DNA of 37,266 nucleotides from Verrucomicrobiales bacterium (GTDB lineage: Bacteria; Verrucomicrobiota; Verrucomicrobiia; Verrucomicrobiales; SLCJ01): the NCBI GenBank assembly GCA_024636835.1, contig JAGXGH010000015.1, forward strand, positions 1 to 37,266, written 5' to 3'. Below, piece by piece: positions 1 through 7,715 of this stretch (positions are counted from its first letter, which is position 1; each line of letters begins with the position of its first letter). The notes below the pieces were generated by a model. That model was not told the DNA's origin, searched no databases, and saw only the letters and a list, made by a program, of their open reading frames with translations. The position numbers and the translations under genes are program-made.

Positions 1-858
1 GGTCTCGATCTCTCGCCGAAGCTCGTCCGCACCTCGGTCACGAGCGTAAGCAGCGATTCGTGGACAACGGTGTCGCTGGGCAAGACCTACAACTCGCCGG
101 TGATCATTGCCACGCCGATCTATCCGACGGCAGGCCTGCCGCCGGTTGTGGCCCGCATTACCAACGTGACCAGCACCGGATTCGACGTGAAGGTCGACCG
201 CGCCGACGGCTTAACCGATCCGGTCAGCTTCGATGTCTCCATCATCGCGGTGGATGAAGGGGTTTACACCCAGGCGGTGGACGGTGTGACGATGGAAGCG
301 GTGAAATTCACCTCCACGATTACCGCCCGCAAGGGTGCATGGGTTGCGGAGGCGCGTTCCTTCCAGAATACCTACACAAACCCCGTGGTCCTTGGTCAGG
401 TGATGAGTGCTAATGATCCCGCTTGGTCTGTGTTCTGGAGCATGGGCACGGCCCTGGGCAACCCGGTGAGCGCCACCAGCCTGAATGTCGGCAAGCATGT
501 CGGCGAAGATCCGAACACAACCCGGGCTAACGAAACGATAGGCTACATCGTCATCGAGAGCGGGAGCGGCACCATCGACGGTGTTGCCTACCTTGCGGCA
601 GTGGGCTCGGATACGGTGAGGGGTTTCGGGGACTCTAGCACGCCCAACACATATACCCTGAGCGGAGGCCTGACCACGGCCAGCGCCGCAGCTCTGAGCG
701 TGGCTGGTGTTGACGGCAGCGACGGTGGTTGGCCGGTGCTTTCTGGCAATCCTGCACTGACGACGACGACCCTCGGCATACACTTCAACGAGGACACATT
801 GGGCGACGCCGAGCAGGGGCATACTACGGAACAGGTCGGCTATATCGTCTTTGAATAG
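1..858 (+). CDS. Secreted beta-rich repeat protein, C-terminal part (5' end outside window)
   Basis: The frame is open from base 1, so this is the last 285 codons of a longer gene. The GTG at position 70 is only an internal codon. The visible part is rich in Thr, Ser, Val and Gly, with the alternating pattern of beta-sandwich domains. Two related units can be seen. The first begins around SWTTVSLGKTYNSPVI and continues with a PPVVARITN stretch. The second begins around WVAEARSFQNTYTNPVV and ends with VGYIVFE, close to the end of an earlier GYIVIE stretch. The pattern of aromatic residue, 'Y.NPVV' and 'V.R..N' recalls H-type-lectin-like modules of large secreted proteins, but I cannot name a family with certainty. 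A carbohydrate-binding or surface role would fit the esterase and sulfatase genes that follow 38 bases downstream. No catalytic motif is visible. Confidence 0.75.
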   Translation, partial: GLDLSPKLVRTSVTSVSSDSWTTVSLGKTYNSPVIIATPIYPTAGLPPVVARITNVTSTGFDVKVDRADGLTDPVSFDVSIIAVDEGVYTQAVDGVTMEAVKFTSTITARKGAWVAEARSFQNTYTNPVVLGQVMSANDPAWSVFWSMGTALGNPVSATSLNVGKHVGEDPNTTRANETIGYIVIESGSGTIDGVAYLAAVGSDTVRGFGDSSTPNTYTLSGGLTTASAAALSVAGVDGSDGGWPVLSGNPALTTTTLGIHFNEDTLGDAEQGHTTEQVGYIVFE

Positions 859-896
859 TGATGGCCAATTCACAAACTCGGATACTTCGCTAAAAG

Positions 897-1826
897 ATGA
901 CGAACATGAAAATGATGAAACTGACTCGCAGAAACACACTCTCCCTCGCCGTCGCCGTAATCGCGACCGCTACCCAGACCCTCTCCCTGGCAGCCGATCC
1001 GCTGCCCGACAAGGGGCCGATTTCCGTCTATCTTTTAGGCGGCCAATCGAACATGGTCGGAAGCGCTTATCTTGAAGATCTTCCGAAGGATCTTTACACG
1101 ATTCCTGAGATTCTTCTCTATGTCGGCGCGGCCAAATTCATCAAGGCCGAGCTTGCTGACACCCTGATTCCGCTACAGGTCCACTCCACCGGCACCCGAG
1201 GCGACACCATGGATCCCAGCATTGGATTCGGGGAGAAGATGAGGGAGCTCAGCCCTTCTAAACACATCGCGTTGATCAAATATGCGTATATCGGGACGAA
1301 TCTGAAGTCCGACTGGAATCCAGGTGCGAATGCTGCCGACACTAAGAACTGGGGCAAGCGATTTACCATCTTCGTAAACACCGTCAATAGTGGGCTTGCC
1401 GCACTTGAAGCAGCGGGTTGGAAACCTGAGATCAAGGGCATGCTCTGGCACCAAGGGGAAGCTGATGCCAACGGAAGAAAAGGCGTTGCGGATACCTACG
1501 GGAAGAATCTCGCTCACTTCATTGGCAGGGTTCGTGAGCAGTTCGCCACCCACGCATCCCCGGATGGAATTCGATTCGTCGCTGGGCAGATCTCCGCAAC
1601 TTCACCTTATAAATTTCGCGATACGGTTCGTCAGGCGATTCTTGATGCCGACGAGGATTCGGGTGCCGCGCTGTCGGTGGCCAACACGGGCATCGTCGCG
1701 ACCAATGCCGTTGATTTCCCCACCCTCAAAGACAACATCCATCTCAACTGGGTTGGAGCGCTCGCCATGGGACGTGCCATGGCTGACCAAATGCTCGACC
1801 TCGAAACCAAGACTAATGATGATTGA
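897..1826 (+). CDS. SASA-family (sialate O-acetylesterase-like) carbohydrate esterase
   Basis: A 309-residue secreted esterase of the SASA/DUF303 SGNH-hydrolase type. Known members remove O-acetyl groups from sugars. The N-terminus is a signal peptide, with Lys/Arg residues followed by a hydrophobic stretch ending near LSLAA at residues 29-33. The nucleophile block GGQSNM puts the catalytic Ser at residue 51. The WHQGEAD block is the conserved central motif of this family. Near the C-terminus D279-N-I-H282 supplies the catalytic Asp and His. Length is typical for a single-domain member. The ATG at 897 is followed by another at 906 that could also serve; no clear ribosome binding site separates them. 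The sulfatase gene follows 84 bases downstream in the same direction, which suggests joint action on a decorated polysaccharide. The exact substrate cannot be read from the sequence. Confidence 0.88.
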   Translation: MTNMKMMKLTRRNTLSLAVAVIATATQTLSLAADPLPDKGPISVYLLGGQSNMVGSAYLEDLPKDLYTIPEILLYVGAAKFIKAELADTLIPLQVHSTGTRGDTMDPSIGFGEKMRELSPSKHIALIKYAYIGTNLKSDWNPGANAADTKNWGKRFTIFVNTVNSGLAALEAAGWKPEIKGMLWHQGEADANGRKGVADTYGKNLAHFIGRVREQFATHASPDGIRFVAGQISATSPYKFRDTVRQAILDADEDSGAALSVANTGIVATNAVDFPTLKDNIHLNWVGALAMGRAMADQMLDLETKTNDD

Positions 1827-1910
1827 TCCTTGGGCCACAGTCTCGATGGCGGGATCGACGATGACGATGATGCGGAGGGCCTGACGAATCTACCCTGTTG
1901 CGAACTAGGT

Positions 1911-3491
1911 ATGAAACAACAACATTTTTTAGCTTGGGCATTGGTAATCACCATTTCGTTTTGGGCTCCTCAGGCGCCAGCGGCCTCGGAGCAACACCCC
2001 AACATCATCTTCATTCTCGTCGATGACATGGGCTACTCCGACATAGGTTGCTACGGCGGCGAGATAAAGACTCCGAACCTCGACCGCCTCGCCAGTGAGG
2101 GGATCCGCTTTTCCAATGCCTACAACACAGCCAAGTGCTTCCCTTCCCGGGCCTGCCTCCTTACCGGCGTCTATGCGCAGCAATGCGGCATGGGCCGCAG
2201 TTCCCACCAAGGCATCCAGAATGCCATTACCCTCGCTGAACTGCTCAAAAAAGAAGGCTATCGCACCCTCGCAGTTGGCAAGCATCACTCGAACAAGAGT
2301 CTCTATGACCGGGGGTTCGATCGTTTCTACGGCTTTCACTATGGCGACGGAAAAAGCTCCGCATGTCACTTCAATCCGGGACTACAACGACCTGGTGAAG
2401 GCGTCCCGTCTCGAAAGAGTCGCGAAACCCGCACCTTCTGTTTCGACGACAAGAAGATGATTCCGTATTACACGCCCAAGGAGAAGGATTGGTACACAAC
2501 GGATTACTTCACCAAGTGGGCAATCGATTTTCTTGAGGAATACAAGAGCGAGGACAAGCCCTACTTCCTCTATGTCTCCTACACAGCTCCGCATGATCCC
2601 CTGCATGCCTGGCCGGAGGATATTGCGAAGTATGACGGCGTTTACGATGGCGGTTATGACGCGATCCGCAAGGTACGGCATGAACGCCAGAAGAAGCTCA
2701 GTCTCTTCGAACAGGACGTCCGACTGCCAGCTCCAACGCATCGAGATTGGGAATCACTGAGCAACGAGGAAAAGAAGGATCAGGCTCGCCGAATGCAAGT
2801 GTATGCTGCGATGATTGATCGAATCGACCAAAATGTAGGCAAGATTCTGGCGAAGGTCAAAGAGTTGGGTGAAGAGGAAAATACCCTGATCATGTTCGCC
2901 TCTGACAACGGTTCTTCAGCTGAGGACGTCAACACAGGAAGCGGTGAGATTGGCTCACTAACCCGTTGGTCATCCCTGCAGAAAGACTGGGCGAACGTCT
3001 CCAACACGCCCTTTCGATTCTGGAAGGACATGAGTTATGAAGGTGGCATCTGCACGCCCTTTATCGCGCGCTGGCCCGAGGTCATCACTAGGAAAGGAAG
3101 CGTCAACCGCCATCCGATCCACCTCATCGACGTGATGTCCACGGTTCAGCAAATCACTGGAGCAAGCTATCCAACCACATTCAAGGGGCAGTCGGTGACC
3201 CCGATGCAGGGAGAGAGTTTTTTAGCTGCGCTTCAGGGAAGATCGATGAAGGAGCGCGCCGAGCCCCTCTTCTGGGAGTATCGCCACGGCGCGGCGATCC
3301 GAGATGGGAAATGGAAGCTGGTCACCAAGACACTACCCGCGGATAGTTCAGAGAAAGGAATCAAATGGGAGTTGTATGACTTGAGTGTCGACATGACGGA
3401 AACCGTAGACCTCGCAAAACAACAACCAGAAGTGGTTCAACGCCTCAGGCAACTCTGGCGGAAGTGGTATACCGAGTCCTATAGACGCTAG
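1911..3491 (+). CDS. Secreted type I (formylglycine) sulfatase
   Basis: A 526-residue arylsulfatase-family enzyme, expected to hydrolyse sulfate esters, most likely on polysaccharides. I chose the ATG at 1911 because it opens directly on a signal peptide (Lys-2, hydrophobic residues 6-20, Ala-rich cleavage region near residue 25). The open frame extends upstream to a TTG at 1830, but those codons encode an acidic run unlike a signal. Metal ligands D38 and D39 lie in ILVDDMGY. The activation motif CFPSR has C76 as the residue converted to formylglycine by a maturase, which is not in this window. D332 and N333 in SDNGSS complete the calcium site. The C-terminal part carries the usual RDGKWKLV strand. 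It sits between two SASA esterases, so desulfation and deacetylation of one polymer is a reasonable inference. Confidence 0.93.
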   Translation: MKQQHFLAWALVITISFWAPQAPAASEQHPNIIFILVDDMGYSDIGCYGGEIKTPNLDRLASEGIRFSNAYNTAKCFPSRACLLTGVYAQQCGMGRSSHQGIQNAITLAELLKKEGYRTLAVGKHHSNKSLYDRGFDRFYGFHYGDGKSSACHFNPGLQRPGEGVPSRKSRETRTFCFDDKKMIPYYTPKEKDWYTTDYFTKWAIDFLEEYKSEDKPYFLYVSYTAPHDPLHAWPEDIAKYDGVYDGGYDAIRKVRHERQKKLSLFEQDVRLPAPTHRDWESLSNEEKKDQARRMQVYAAMIDRIDQNVGKILAKVKELGEEENTLIMFASDNGSSAEDVNTGSGEIGSLTRWSSLQKDWANVSNTPFRFWKDMSYEGGICTPFIARWPEVITRKGSVNRHPIHLIDVMSTVQQITGASYPTTFKGQSVTPMQGESFLAALQGRSMKERAEPLFWEYRHGAAIRDGKWKLVTKTLPADSSEKGIKWELYDLSVDMTETVDLAKQQPEVVQRLRQLWRKWYTESYRR

Positions 3492-3555
3492 TGTGCTTTT
3501 TATTTTCCACTTTCCCATTTCCTCTTCCCTATCAAATAGAGCCGTTGTCGACCAA

Positions 3556-3583
3556 CCCATCCAAGGGGGTAGGCTTTTTTTAA
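3556..3583 (+). promoter_or_regulatory. Shared CCCATCCAAGGGG element, copy A, upstream of the second esterase
   Basis: CCCATCCAAGGGG lies 100 bases before the next start codon and is followed by GGTAGGC and a run of seven T. The same core recurs before four other plus-strand genes (near 4670, 6210, 7566 and 13210). Here the flanks are degenerate and the right arm does not pair perfectly. It could be a regulator site, a transcript leader hairpin or, with its T run, a terminator for the sulfatase gene. I favour a shared regulatory or repeat element because of its position in all five places. Confidence 0.4.
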
Positions 3584-3655
3584 TAAATTTTGACCAAGGT
3601 TGTCTGCTGAGCCTTAAAATCGACCCTTTAGTAATCTAATTAACCCTCCAAACAA

Positions 3656-4519
3656 ATGAAACATCAAATTACAATAGCCTTCTTCTTCTTGATTGCATCT
3701 GTAGGGCATGGGAAAGACAATCAAAAATTCGATGCTCCCGACAAGCCGGAATTACTTTTCTTACTGGCCGGGCAATCCAATATGGCGGGTAATGGATTTA
3801 CTACAGACCTCCCAAATACAAATGAGTATAAAGAGTATAGTTCGTCTCCAGAAAATGTATCCGTTTGGAATGCTAAACAGAAAAGTTGGGAGGTTCTTAA
3901 GCTTAAGAACCGCTTCGGCCCAGAAATTGGTTTTGCCCATACTCTCTCAAAAGCACTGCCAGATAAACACATTGGTATCATCAAATACGCAGTGGGGGGG
4001 ACTTCTATGGACAAGTGGAAGCCAGGAGGAGAACTGTATTCGCGGTTACTATTCGATTTTAGGAACGCGCAAAAGAGTGTGCCTGATGCAAAATTGGCAG
4101 CAATGCTTTGGCATCAGGGAGAAAGTGACTCGGATGATAAAGGGGTCGCGGAAGCGTATAAGGCAAAATTAGTGCAGCATATTAATTCCATTCGCAAAGA
4201 CACAGAAGTGCCGCAGTTACTCTTTATTTACGGTCAAATCAATCCAGGTGAAAGTTTCCGTGGTGCTACTCGGTGGAAATACGCCGATATTGTCCGCAAG
4301 GCTCAGAAAGACCTGGACTTAGTCAATACTGCAATGGTTGAGACGGATGACTGCGAGAAAAATGCGTATGTATATGGAGCGGCAAGGACTCCAAAAGACA
4401 AACAAATCAATAAACGTGAAGACAATGTGCATTACAGCGCAAAAGGCCAAATAGAGCTCGGCAAACGATTTGCAGAAATCTATCTAAAGAAAGCGAAGAC
4501 GTTGCGCACCGATCCATGA
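3656..4519 (+). CDS. Second SASA-family carbohydrate esterase
   Basis: A 287-residue secreted SASA-family esterase, paralogous in type to the gene at 897 but clearly divergent. A short signal peptide covers about residues 1-19. LAGQSNMAGNG places the catalytic Ser at residue 41. WHQGESD is the central block, and D256-N-V-H259 gives the catalytic Asp and His. All family hallmarks are present, so it should be active as an O-acetylesterase on a sugar substrate. The base composition is visibly more AT-rich than the flanking sulfatase and PEP-CTERM genes, with many AAA, AAT and ATT codons, which suggests separate acquisition. It is 164 bases from the sulfatase and has its own copy of the CCCATCCAAGGGG element upstream, so it may be transcribed on its own. 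Confidence 0.88.
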   Translation: MKHQITIAFFFLIASVGHGKDNQKFDAPDKPELLFLLAGQSNMAGNGFTTDLPNTNEYKEYSSSPENVSVWNAKQKSWEVLKLKNRFGPEIGFAHTLSKALPDKHIGIIKYAVGGTSMDKWKPGGELYSRLLFDFRNAQKSVPDAKLAAMLWHQGESDSDDKGVAEAYKAKLVQHINSIRKDTEVPQLLFIYGQINPGESFRGATRWKYADIVRKAQKDLDLVNTAMVETDDCEKNAYVYGAARTPKDKQINKREDNVHYSAKGQIELGKRFAEIYLKKAKTLRTDP

Positions 4520-4547
4520 GTAGCTGCGCAGCCAATGGCTGACATGT

Positions 4548-4820
4548 CCCCGACGAAGCAGTCAAGGCGCTCATCTATCTCCACCGCGCTCTGGACATGA
4601 ATGACACCTTCATCCGGAGGTCTGGGGCGAGGGGAATAGGTCACCCCGTCCATGGGTGTAAATTGGCGACCCATCCAAGGGGACGGCCGCAAGAAGACAA
4701 AGTCTGGATTCTTTCTCCGAACCTTGCGAAACGTAGTTAACTGACATCCACTCGGCCAATAACCGAGAGTCCTTGACGAACACGAATACAACGAAAACCC
4801 ACCAACACAAAAACCATCCC
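4548..4820 (+). repeat. Long upstream repeat of the PEP-CTERM cluster, copy 1
   Basis: This gene-free stretch aligns with 7469-7715 along most of its length and with about 6144-6371 in its right half. Shared blocks are CCCCGACGAAGCAGTCAAGG near the left end, the CCCATCCAAGGGG core at 4670, a TCTGGATT(C/T)TTTCTC block, an ACTCGG...CCGAG inverted repeat at about 4750-4770, and CACCAACACAAAAA just before the start codon. Because the whole leader is duplicated along with the gene, promoter and untranslated leader are probably inside it. I see no unambiguous sigma70 or sigma54 promoter. Confidence 0.7.
4670..4682 (+). promoter_or_regulatory. Shared CCCATCCAAGGGG element, copy B
   Basis: The core CCCATCCAAGGGG, preceded by GCGA as in the copies near 6210, 7566 and 13210, lies 151 bases before the start codon of the first PEP-CTERM gene. 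The right arm GGACGG pairs only partly with CCATCC. Position and flanks match the other PEP-CTERM leaders. Function is inferred from recurrence only. Confidence 0.45.
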
Positions 4821-5579
4821 ATGAAAAACAGAATGAGAAATAAATTACCCCTCGCCGCCGCCGTGGCCTTGATTGCTGGTGCGACATCGAGCTATGCTGC
4901 GATGACTATCACCGACCTGAATGGCACTGCGCCATCGTCAGGAGTTTTTCTTTCCTACGGTATCAGTAGCACCAACACCAAGATAGAGAATGATACCACA
5001 GATCCTGATACAGGAAATTACAAGGCACGTGGTCAAACATTCATGACGCCAGACACCGGAGACGCTGCCACCCAATGGGGTTTAACGGGAATCACTCTTC
5101 AAAGTCATTCGACGGTTCCTACTCCGCCAAGCAATCTTGTGATTGAAATTTGGTCGTGGGGGGCTAACGCAAACAGTCTAGGTGACCAGGGCAGCCTGTT
5201 GGGATCTTACACAGGTGCTTTCACCTCAATTGCTGGTGGGGTTGCCGCTAACGATTATGTGAATCTCGACCTTGGTGCTACCGTCGCGTTGGATGAAAAC
5301 AGCAACTATGCATTTTTGCTCAGATCCGCTGAAGGCGGTCCTGTTGGCAATGAGTGGACACTCAGGATCGGCCGCGGGCAAAGTTCTCCTGATGACTATG
5401 CTGACGGGCTGTTGTTTAGTGATGAAGGGACTACTGGTCTCAACGGTGCAGCCTACAAAGTTTATTCCGGTGATGATTTGGTCTTTTACCTTCATGGGGC
5501 CTCCGCTATCCCCGAACCTTCCACGGCCCTTCTCGGTGGACTCGGAGCCCTCGCGCTACTCCGCCGTCGCCGCCACTGA
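4821..5579 (+). CDS. PEP-CTERM sorting domain protein 1
   Basis: A 252-residue exported protein with a C-terminal exosortase-type sorting signal. I chose the ATG at 4821, since it opens on a signal peptide (MKNRMRNK, then an Ala-rich hydrophobic core ending in SSYA). The frame upstream goes back to a TTG without signal character. The middle is a beta-rich Gly/Thr/Asn domain with 'GQTF...' and 'NYAFLLRS' blocks like those of choice-of-anchor modules. The tail has IPEPS, a hydrophobic segment LLGGLGALALL and the basic run RRRRH, the classic tripartite PEP-CTERM signal for transfer to the cell surface by an exosortase. No exosortase gene is in this window. It is the most divergent of three tandem paralogues. 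A strong terminator follows directly. Confidence 0.88.
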   Translation: MKNRMRNKLPLAAAVALIAGATSSYAAMTITDLNGTAPSSGVFLSYGISSTNTKIENDTTDPDTGNYKARGQTFMTPDTGDAATQWGLTGITLQSHSTVPTPPSNLVIEIWSWGANANSLGDQGSLLGSYTGAFTSIAGGVAANDYVNLDLGATVALDENSNYAFLLRSAEGGPVGNEWTLRIGRGQSSPDDYADGLLFSDEGTTGLNGAAYKVYSGDDLVFYLHGASAIPEPSTALLGGLGALALLRRRRH

Positions 5580-5610
5580 TCCCTGCGAGGGATTCAGATC
5601 AAAACATTTA

Positions 5611-5644
5611 AACGGCGGTCATCTTCGGATGGTCGCCGTTTTTT
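5611..5644 (+). terminator. Rho-independent terminator after PEP-CTERM gene 1
   Basis: A 13-base-pair stem (5611-5623 with 5628-5640) closed by a TTCG tetraloop is followed by a T run. Two pairs are G-T wobbles. A small hairpin, ATCCCT-GCG-AGGGAT, lies just before it at the stop codon. The terminator after the third PEP-CTERM gene has the same stem and loop with different wobble positions. Confidence 0.88.
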
Positions 5645-5865
5645 ATGTTTTAAAAGTCCGACTTATCACCCCTTTTCTTTGCTCAAGGAGCGCGGTGCGT
5701 CTCGCCCGTGTGAGCGGTGTTCGCGGTTCTCACCAACGTCCGAATCACCACACAAAAACAGCGCGATACCGGAGAGAACCTTGATCCGAAAGCTTTTGAG
5801 TGCGGTGAGTATCACCGCTTTTACGGCAAGTTGGCAACACCTTGGTAATTTGCTAACCACGCTCA

Positions 5866-6024
5866 ATGGTCGCGCAAAAGAAAACAAAAGCGGCAGTGCC
5901 AGCCGCACTCAAAAGCCTTCGGCCAGCCCGTCCACCGCAAAAAAAAATCACACCCAACCGAACTGACCGCTTGGCACGAGCACTCCAGAGCATAAGAAAA
6001 TCGCGCGCGCAGCCTGGAAGGTAA
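5866..6024 (+). CDS. Small basic open reading frame, doubtful
   Basis: A 52-codon frame starting MVAQKKTKAA, very rich in Lys, Arg, Ala and Pro, ending RKSRAQPGR. It lies in the 726-base gap between PEP-CTERM genes 1 and 2. The composition resembles small nucleic-acid-binding basic proteins, or it may be chance. There is no ribosome binding site, no similarity I recognise, and part of the gap around 5755-5790 looks like a decayed piece of the PEP-CTERM leader repeat. I list it because it is too short for most gene callers, with low confidence that it is expressed. Confidence 0.2.
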   Translation: MVAQKKTKAAVPAALKSLRPARPPQKKITPNRTDRLARALQSIRKSRAQPGR

Positions 6025-6143
6025 AACGCTGGCGGGACGAGAACCTGTGGGTGCCTAGGAATGTCCAGCCACTGGAACGATAGATTTCCCAAGAATGCGT
6101 CGTGCCTTGCGCTTAGCATTCAGATGACCGAAATACCGGTGAG

Positions 6144-6371
6144 AACCATGATCCAGAGGTCTTGGACGAAGGGAATCTGTAACCCCGCAGCAGGGGTGCC
6201 ATTTAGCGACCCATCCAAGGGAATGGTTGCGAGAGATTATCGTCTGGATTTTTTCTCCGCAGCTTCCGATTTTGGCCACAACGCACTGACCCGGCCAATA
6301 ACCGAGAGTGCTTTACGGGCACGGAAACAACGAGAAACCACCAACACAAAAAACATCCCCTGAAATACAGC
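6144..6371 (+). repeat. Long upstream repeat of the PEP-CTERM cluster, copy 2
   Basis: Aligns with the right part of copies 1 and 3. It shares the core CCCATCCAAGGGA at 6210, GATTATCGTCTGGATTTTTT (as in copy 3), CCAATAACCGAGAGT (as in copy 1) and CACCAACACAAAAA. The position that is ATG in the other copies (4821 and 7716) is CTG here at 6360, so this gene must start at the next in-frame ATG, 6372, or use CTG. Confidence 0.68.
6210..6222 (+). promoter_or_regulatory. Shared CCCATCCAAGGGG element, copy C
   Basis: CCCATCCAAGGGA preceded by GCGA, 162 bases before the start of the second PEP-CTERM paralogue. The right arm GAATGG weakens the inverted repeat compared with the copy at 7566. Assigned from recurrence, not from a known binding site. 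Confidence 0.42.
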
Positions 6372-7433
6372 ATGAAAAACAAATGGCCACTGGCTACCGC
6401 CGTGGCTTTGTTGGCTGGCGCGTCATCGAGCCAGGCAGATATGACGATAATAAACATCGGCCAAACAGCGCCGTCTTCGGATGTCTTCGAATCGTTCGGC
6501 ACTCCGGCCAGCAATACCGTAACCCGGCTCTCCAATACGGTATCAGGTTCTGATCGCGACCGAGGGCAGACTTTCACGGCACCTCAAATTGGTGATTCTC
6601 TCGATAGCGAGACTTGGAGTCTTCGTGCCCTCACTGTGCAGATGACTCAGTGGCAAAGTGATGTGGCTCCCACCGGGGCTGTCGGCATGAACCTTTCGAT
6701 TGTCAATTGGACTGGAAGTATCACTGGTGCCAACGCTGGTAGCGAGATCTTCAACCAAAGTGCCTCGTTCCCAATCGCTGCATTTACCGCACTTGACTAT
6801 TTTACCTTCGATCTCGGAACTACGGTTTCTCTGACCGAGGGCTCAAATTATGCATTCCTCCTATCGTTTGATAACGACAATGCAGCTGATATCAGGCCCG
6901 CAATCGGCCAGAATGAAGCAGCAACGCACCCCGGTGTGATTTGGACTGGTGGCAGTGGTCTGACAGGAGGGCAGGATATGGTCTTCTACTTAACCGCTGT
7001 CCCCGAGCCCGCTCTATCTCTGACTTCTGCTCCCACAGCTTATTTGAATTGGACCGCAAACTACCCGGAACTGGATTTGGCTGACCCCTCGGCGGATTAC
7101 GATCACGATGAACTACCAAATATCTTAGAAGCGTGGTTCGGCACGGATCCTGGCGCTAAGAGTGTCGGGCTGGGTCTTGTATCCGCGGCAGGCTCAACGA
7201 TTGTCATTAGTCATCCGCAAAATGCATCGCCGCTCAGTGATGTGCAGGGAACGTATCAATGGTCCCCAAATAATCTCGACTGGTATGAAAGCGGGGATGG
7301 CCCTGCTGGCGGCCCATCTGCAAGCACTACTAGCGATACCGTAGGAAGCACAACGAACGTTACATTCTCCTTCAGTGAGGAAGTTTCCAGCGTTTCCATC
7401 CGCGTAGTTGTCTCGTCTGGGTCTATTAAGTAG
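6372..7433 (+). CDS. Hybrid PEP-CTERM paralogue lacking its sorting tail
   Basis: A 353-residue exported protein. Residues 1 to about 210 are nearly identical to the protein encoded at 7716 (signal peptide ending SSSQA, TIINIGQTAPSSDVF, GQTF, LDYFTFDLGTTVSLTEGSN, QDMVFYLTAVPEP). Right after VPEP the hydrophobic segment and Arg cluster expected of a PEP-CTERM tail are missing. Instead there are about 140 residues, starting at YLNWTANYPELDL, with a DYDHDELPNILEAWFGTDP segment typical of the calcium-loop-containing C-terminal modules of Verrucomicrobia surface proteins, followed by a beta-rich region ending SGSIK. The junction falls exactly at the sorting motif, which looks like recombination. 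It should be secreted but not processed by exosortase. No terminator follows. The start is the ATG at 6372, since the upstream codon equivalent to the paralogues' start is CTG. Confidence 0.85.
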   Translation: MKNKWPLATAVALLAGASSSQADMTIINIGQTAPSSDVFESFGTPASNTVTRLSNTVSGSDRDRGQTFTAPQIGDSLDSETWSLRALTVQMTQWQSDVAPTGAVGMNLSIVNWTGSITGANAGSEIFNQSASFPIAAFTALDYFTFDLGTTVSLTEGSNYAFLLSFDNDNAADIRPAIGQNEAATHPGVIWTGGSGLTGGQDMVFYLTAVPEPALSLTSAPTAYLNWTANYPELDLADPSADYDHDELPNILEAWFGTDPGAKSVGLGLVSAAGSTIVISHPQNASPLSDVQGTYQWSPNNLDWYESGDGPAGGPSASTTSDTVGSTTNVTFSFSEEVSSVSIRVVVSSGSIK

Positions 7434-7468
7434 CCATCAAGACGCACGGCTTATTTCCTCATCACTTT

Positions 7469-7715
7469 CCCCGACGAAGCAGTCAAGGCGAGCATCAGTC
7501 TCCACCACGATCTGAACATGAGCGACACCTTGATCCAAAGGGATTGGACGATGGAAACTTAGCGACCCATCCAAGGGGATGGGCATGTAAGATTATCGTC
7601 TAGATTTTTTCTCTGCATCTTATGATAACGGATGAATCGCAGTCACTCGGCCTTAAACCGAGTGTCCTTCACGAACAAAATAACAACGAGAAGCCACCAA
7701 CACAAAAACCATCCC
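7469..7715 (+). repeat. Long upstream repeat of the PEP-CTERM cluster, copy 3
   Basis: Matches copy 1 from CCCCGACGAAGCAGTCAAGG onward and copy 2 over its right half. It contains the best form of the CCCATCC-AAGG-GGATGGG inverted repeat and a perfect seven-pair hairpin CACTCGG/CCGAGTG near 7645-7665, which is imperfect in copies 1 and 2. It immediately precedes the third paralogue. Confidence 0.72.
7566..7583 (+). promoter_or_regulatory. Shared CCCATCCAAGGGG element, copy D, with perfect inverted repeat
   Basis: CCCATCC, AAGG, GGATGGG: seven perfect pairs with a four-base loop, 150 bases before the start codon of the third PEP-CTERM paralogue. This is the most symmetrical of the five copies, so it may be closest to the functional form, either as a protein-binding site or as a leader hairpin. 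Confidence 0.5.

Larger units (their letters stand above)
5645..6371. other. 726-base intergenic gap with decayed and intact leader repeats
   Basis: Apart from the doubtful small frame at 5866, no gene is supported here; the frames on both strands have no recognisable protein character. Near 5758-5787 the text ATACCGGAGAGAACCTTGATCC resembles ATACCGGTGAGAACCATGATCC at about 6132. That suggests a second, eroded copy of the upstream repeat and a past extra duplication in this tandem array. The right part (from about 6130) is leader copy 2 for the next gene. Confidence 0.5.

Noticed and set aside
211..939. 242-codon minus-strand frame opposite the first two plus-strand genes
   Set aside because: It lies antisense to a frame with clear protein character, is rich in Cys, His and Arg, and has no recognisable domain. 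GC-rich coding DNA often leaves such shadow frames.
4600..4820. Sigma54-type promoter before the PEP-CTERM genes
   Set aside because: Some PEP-CTERM systems use sigma54, so I looked for TGGC-N8-TTGC in all three leaders. No conserved match with correct spacing was found.
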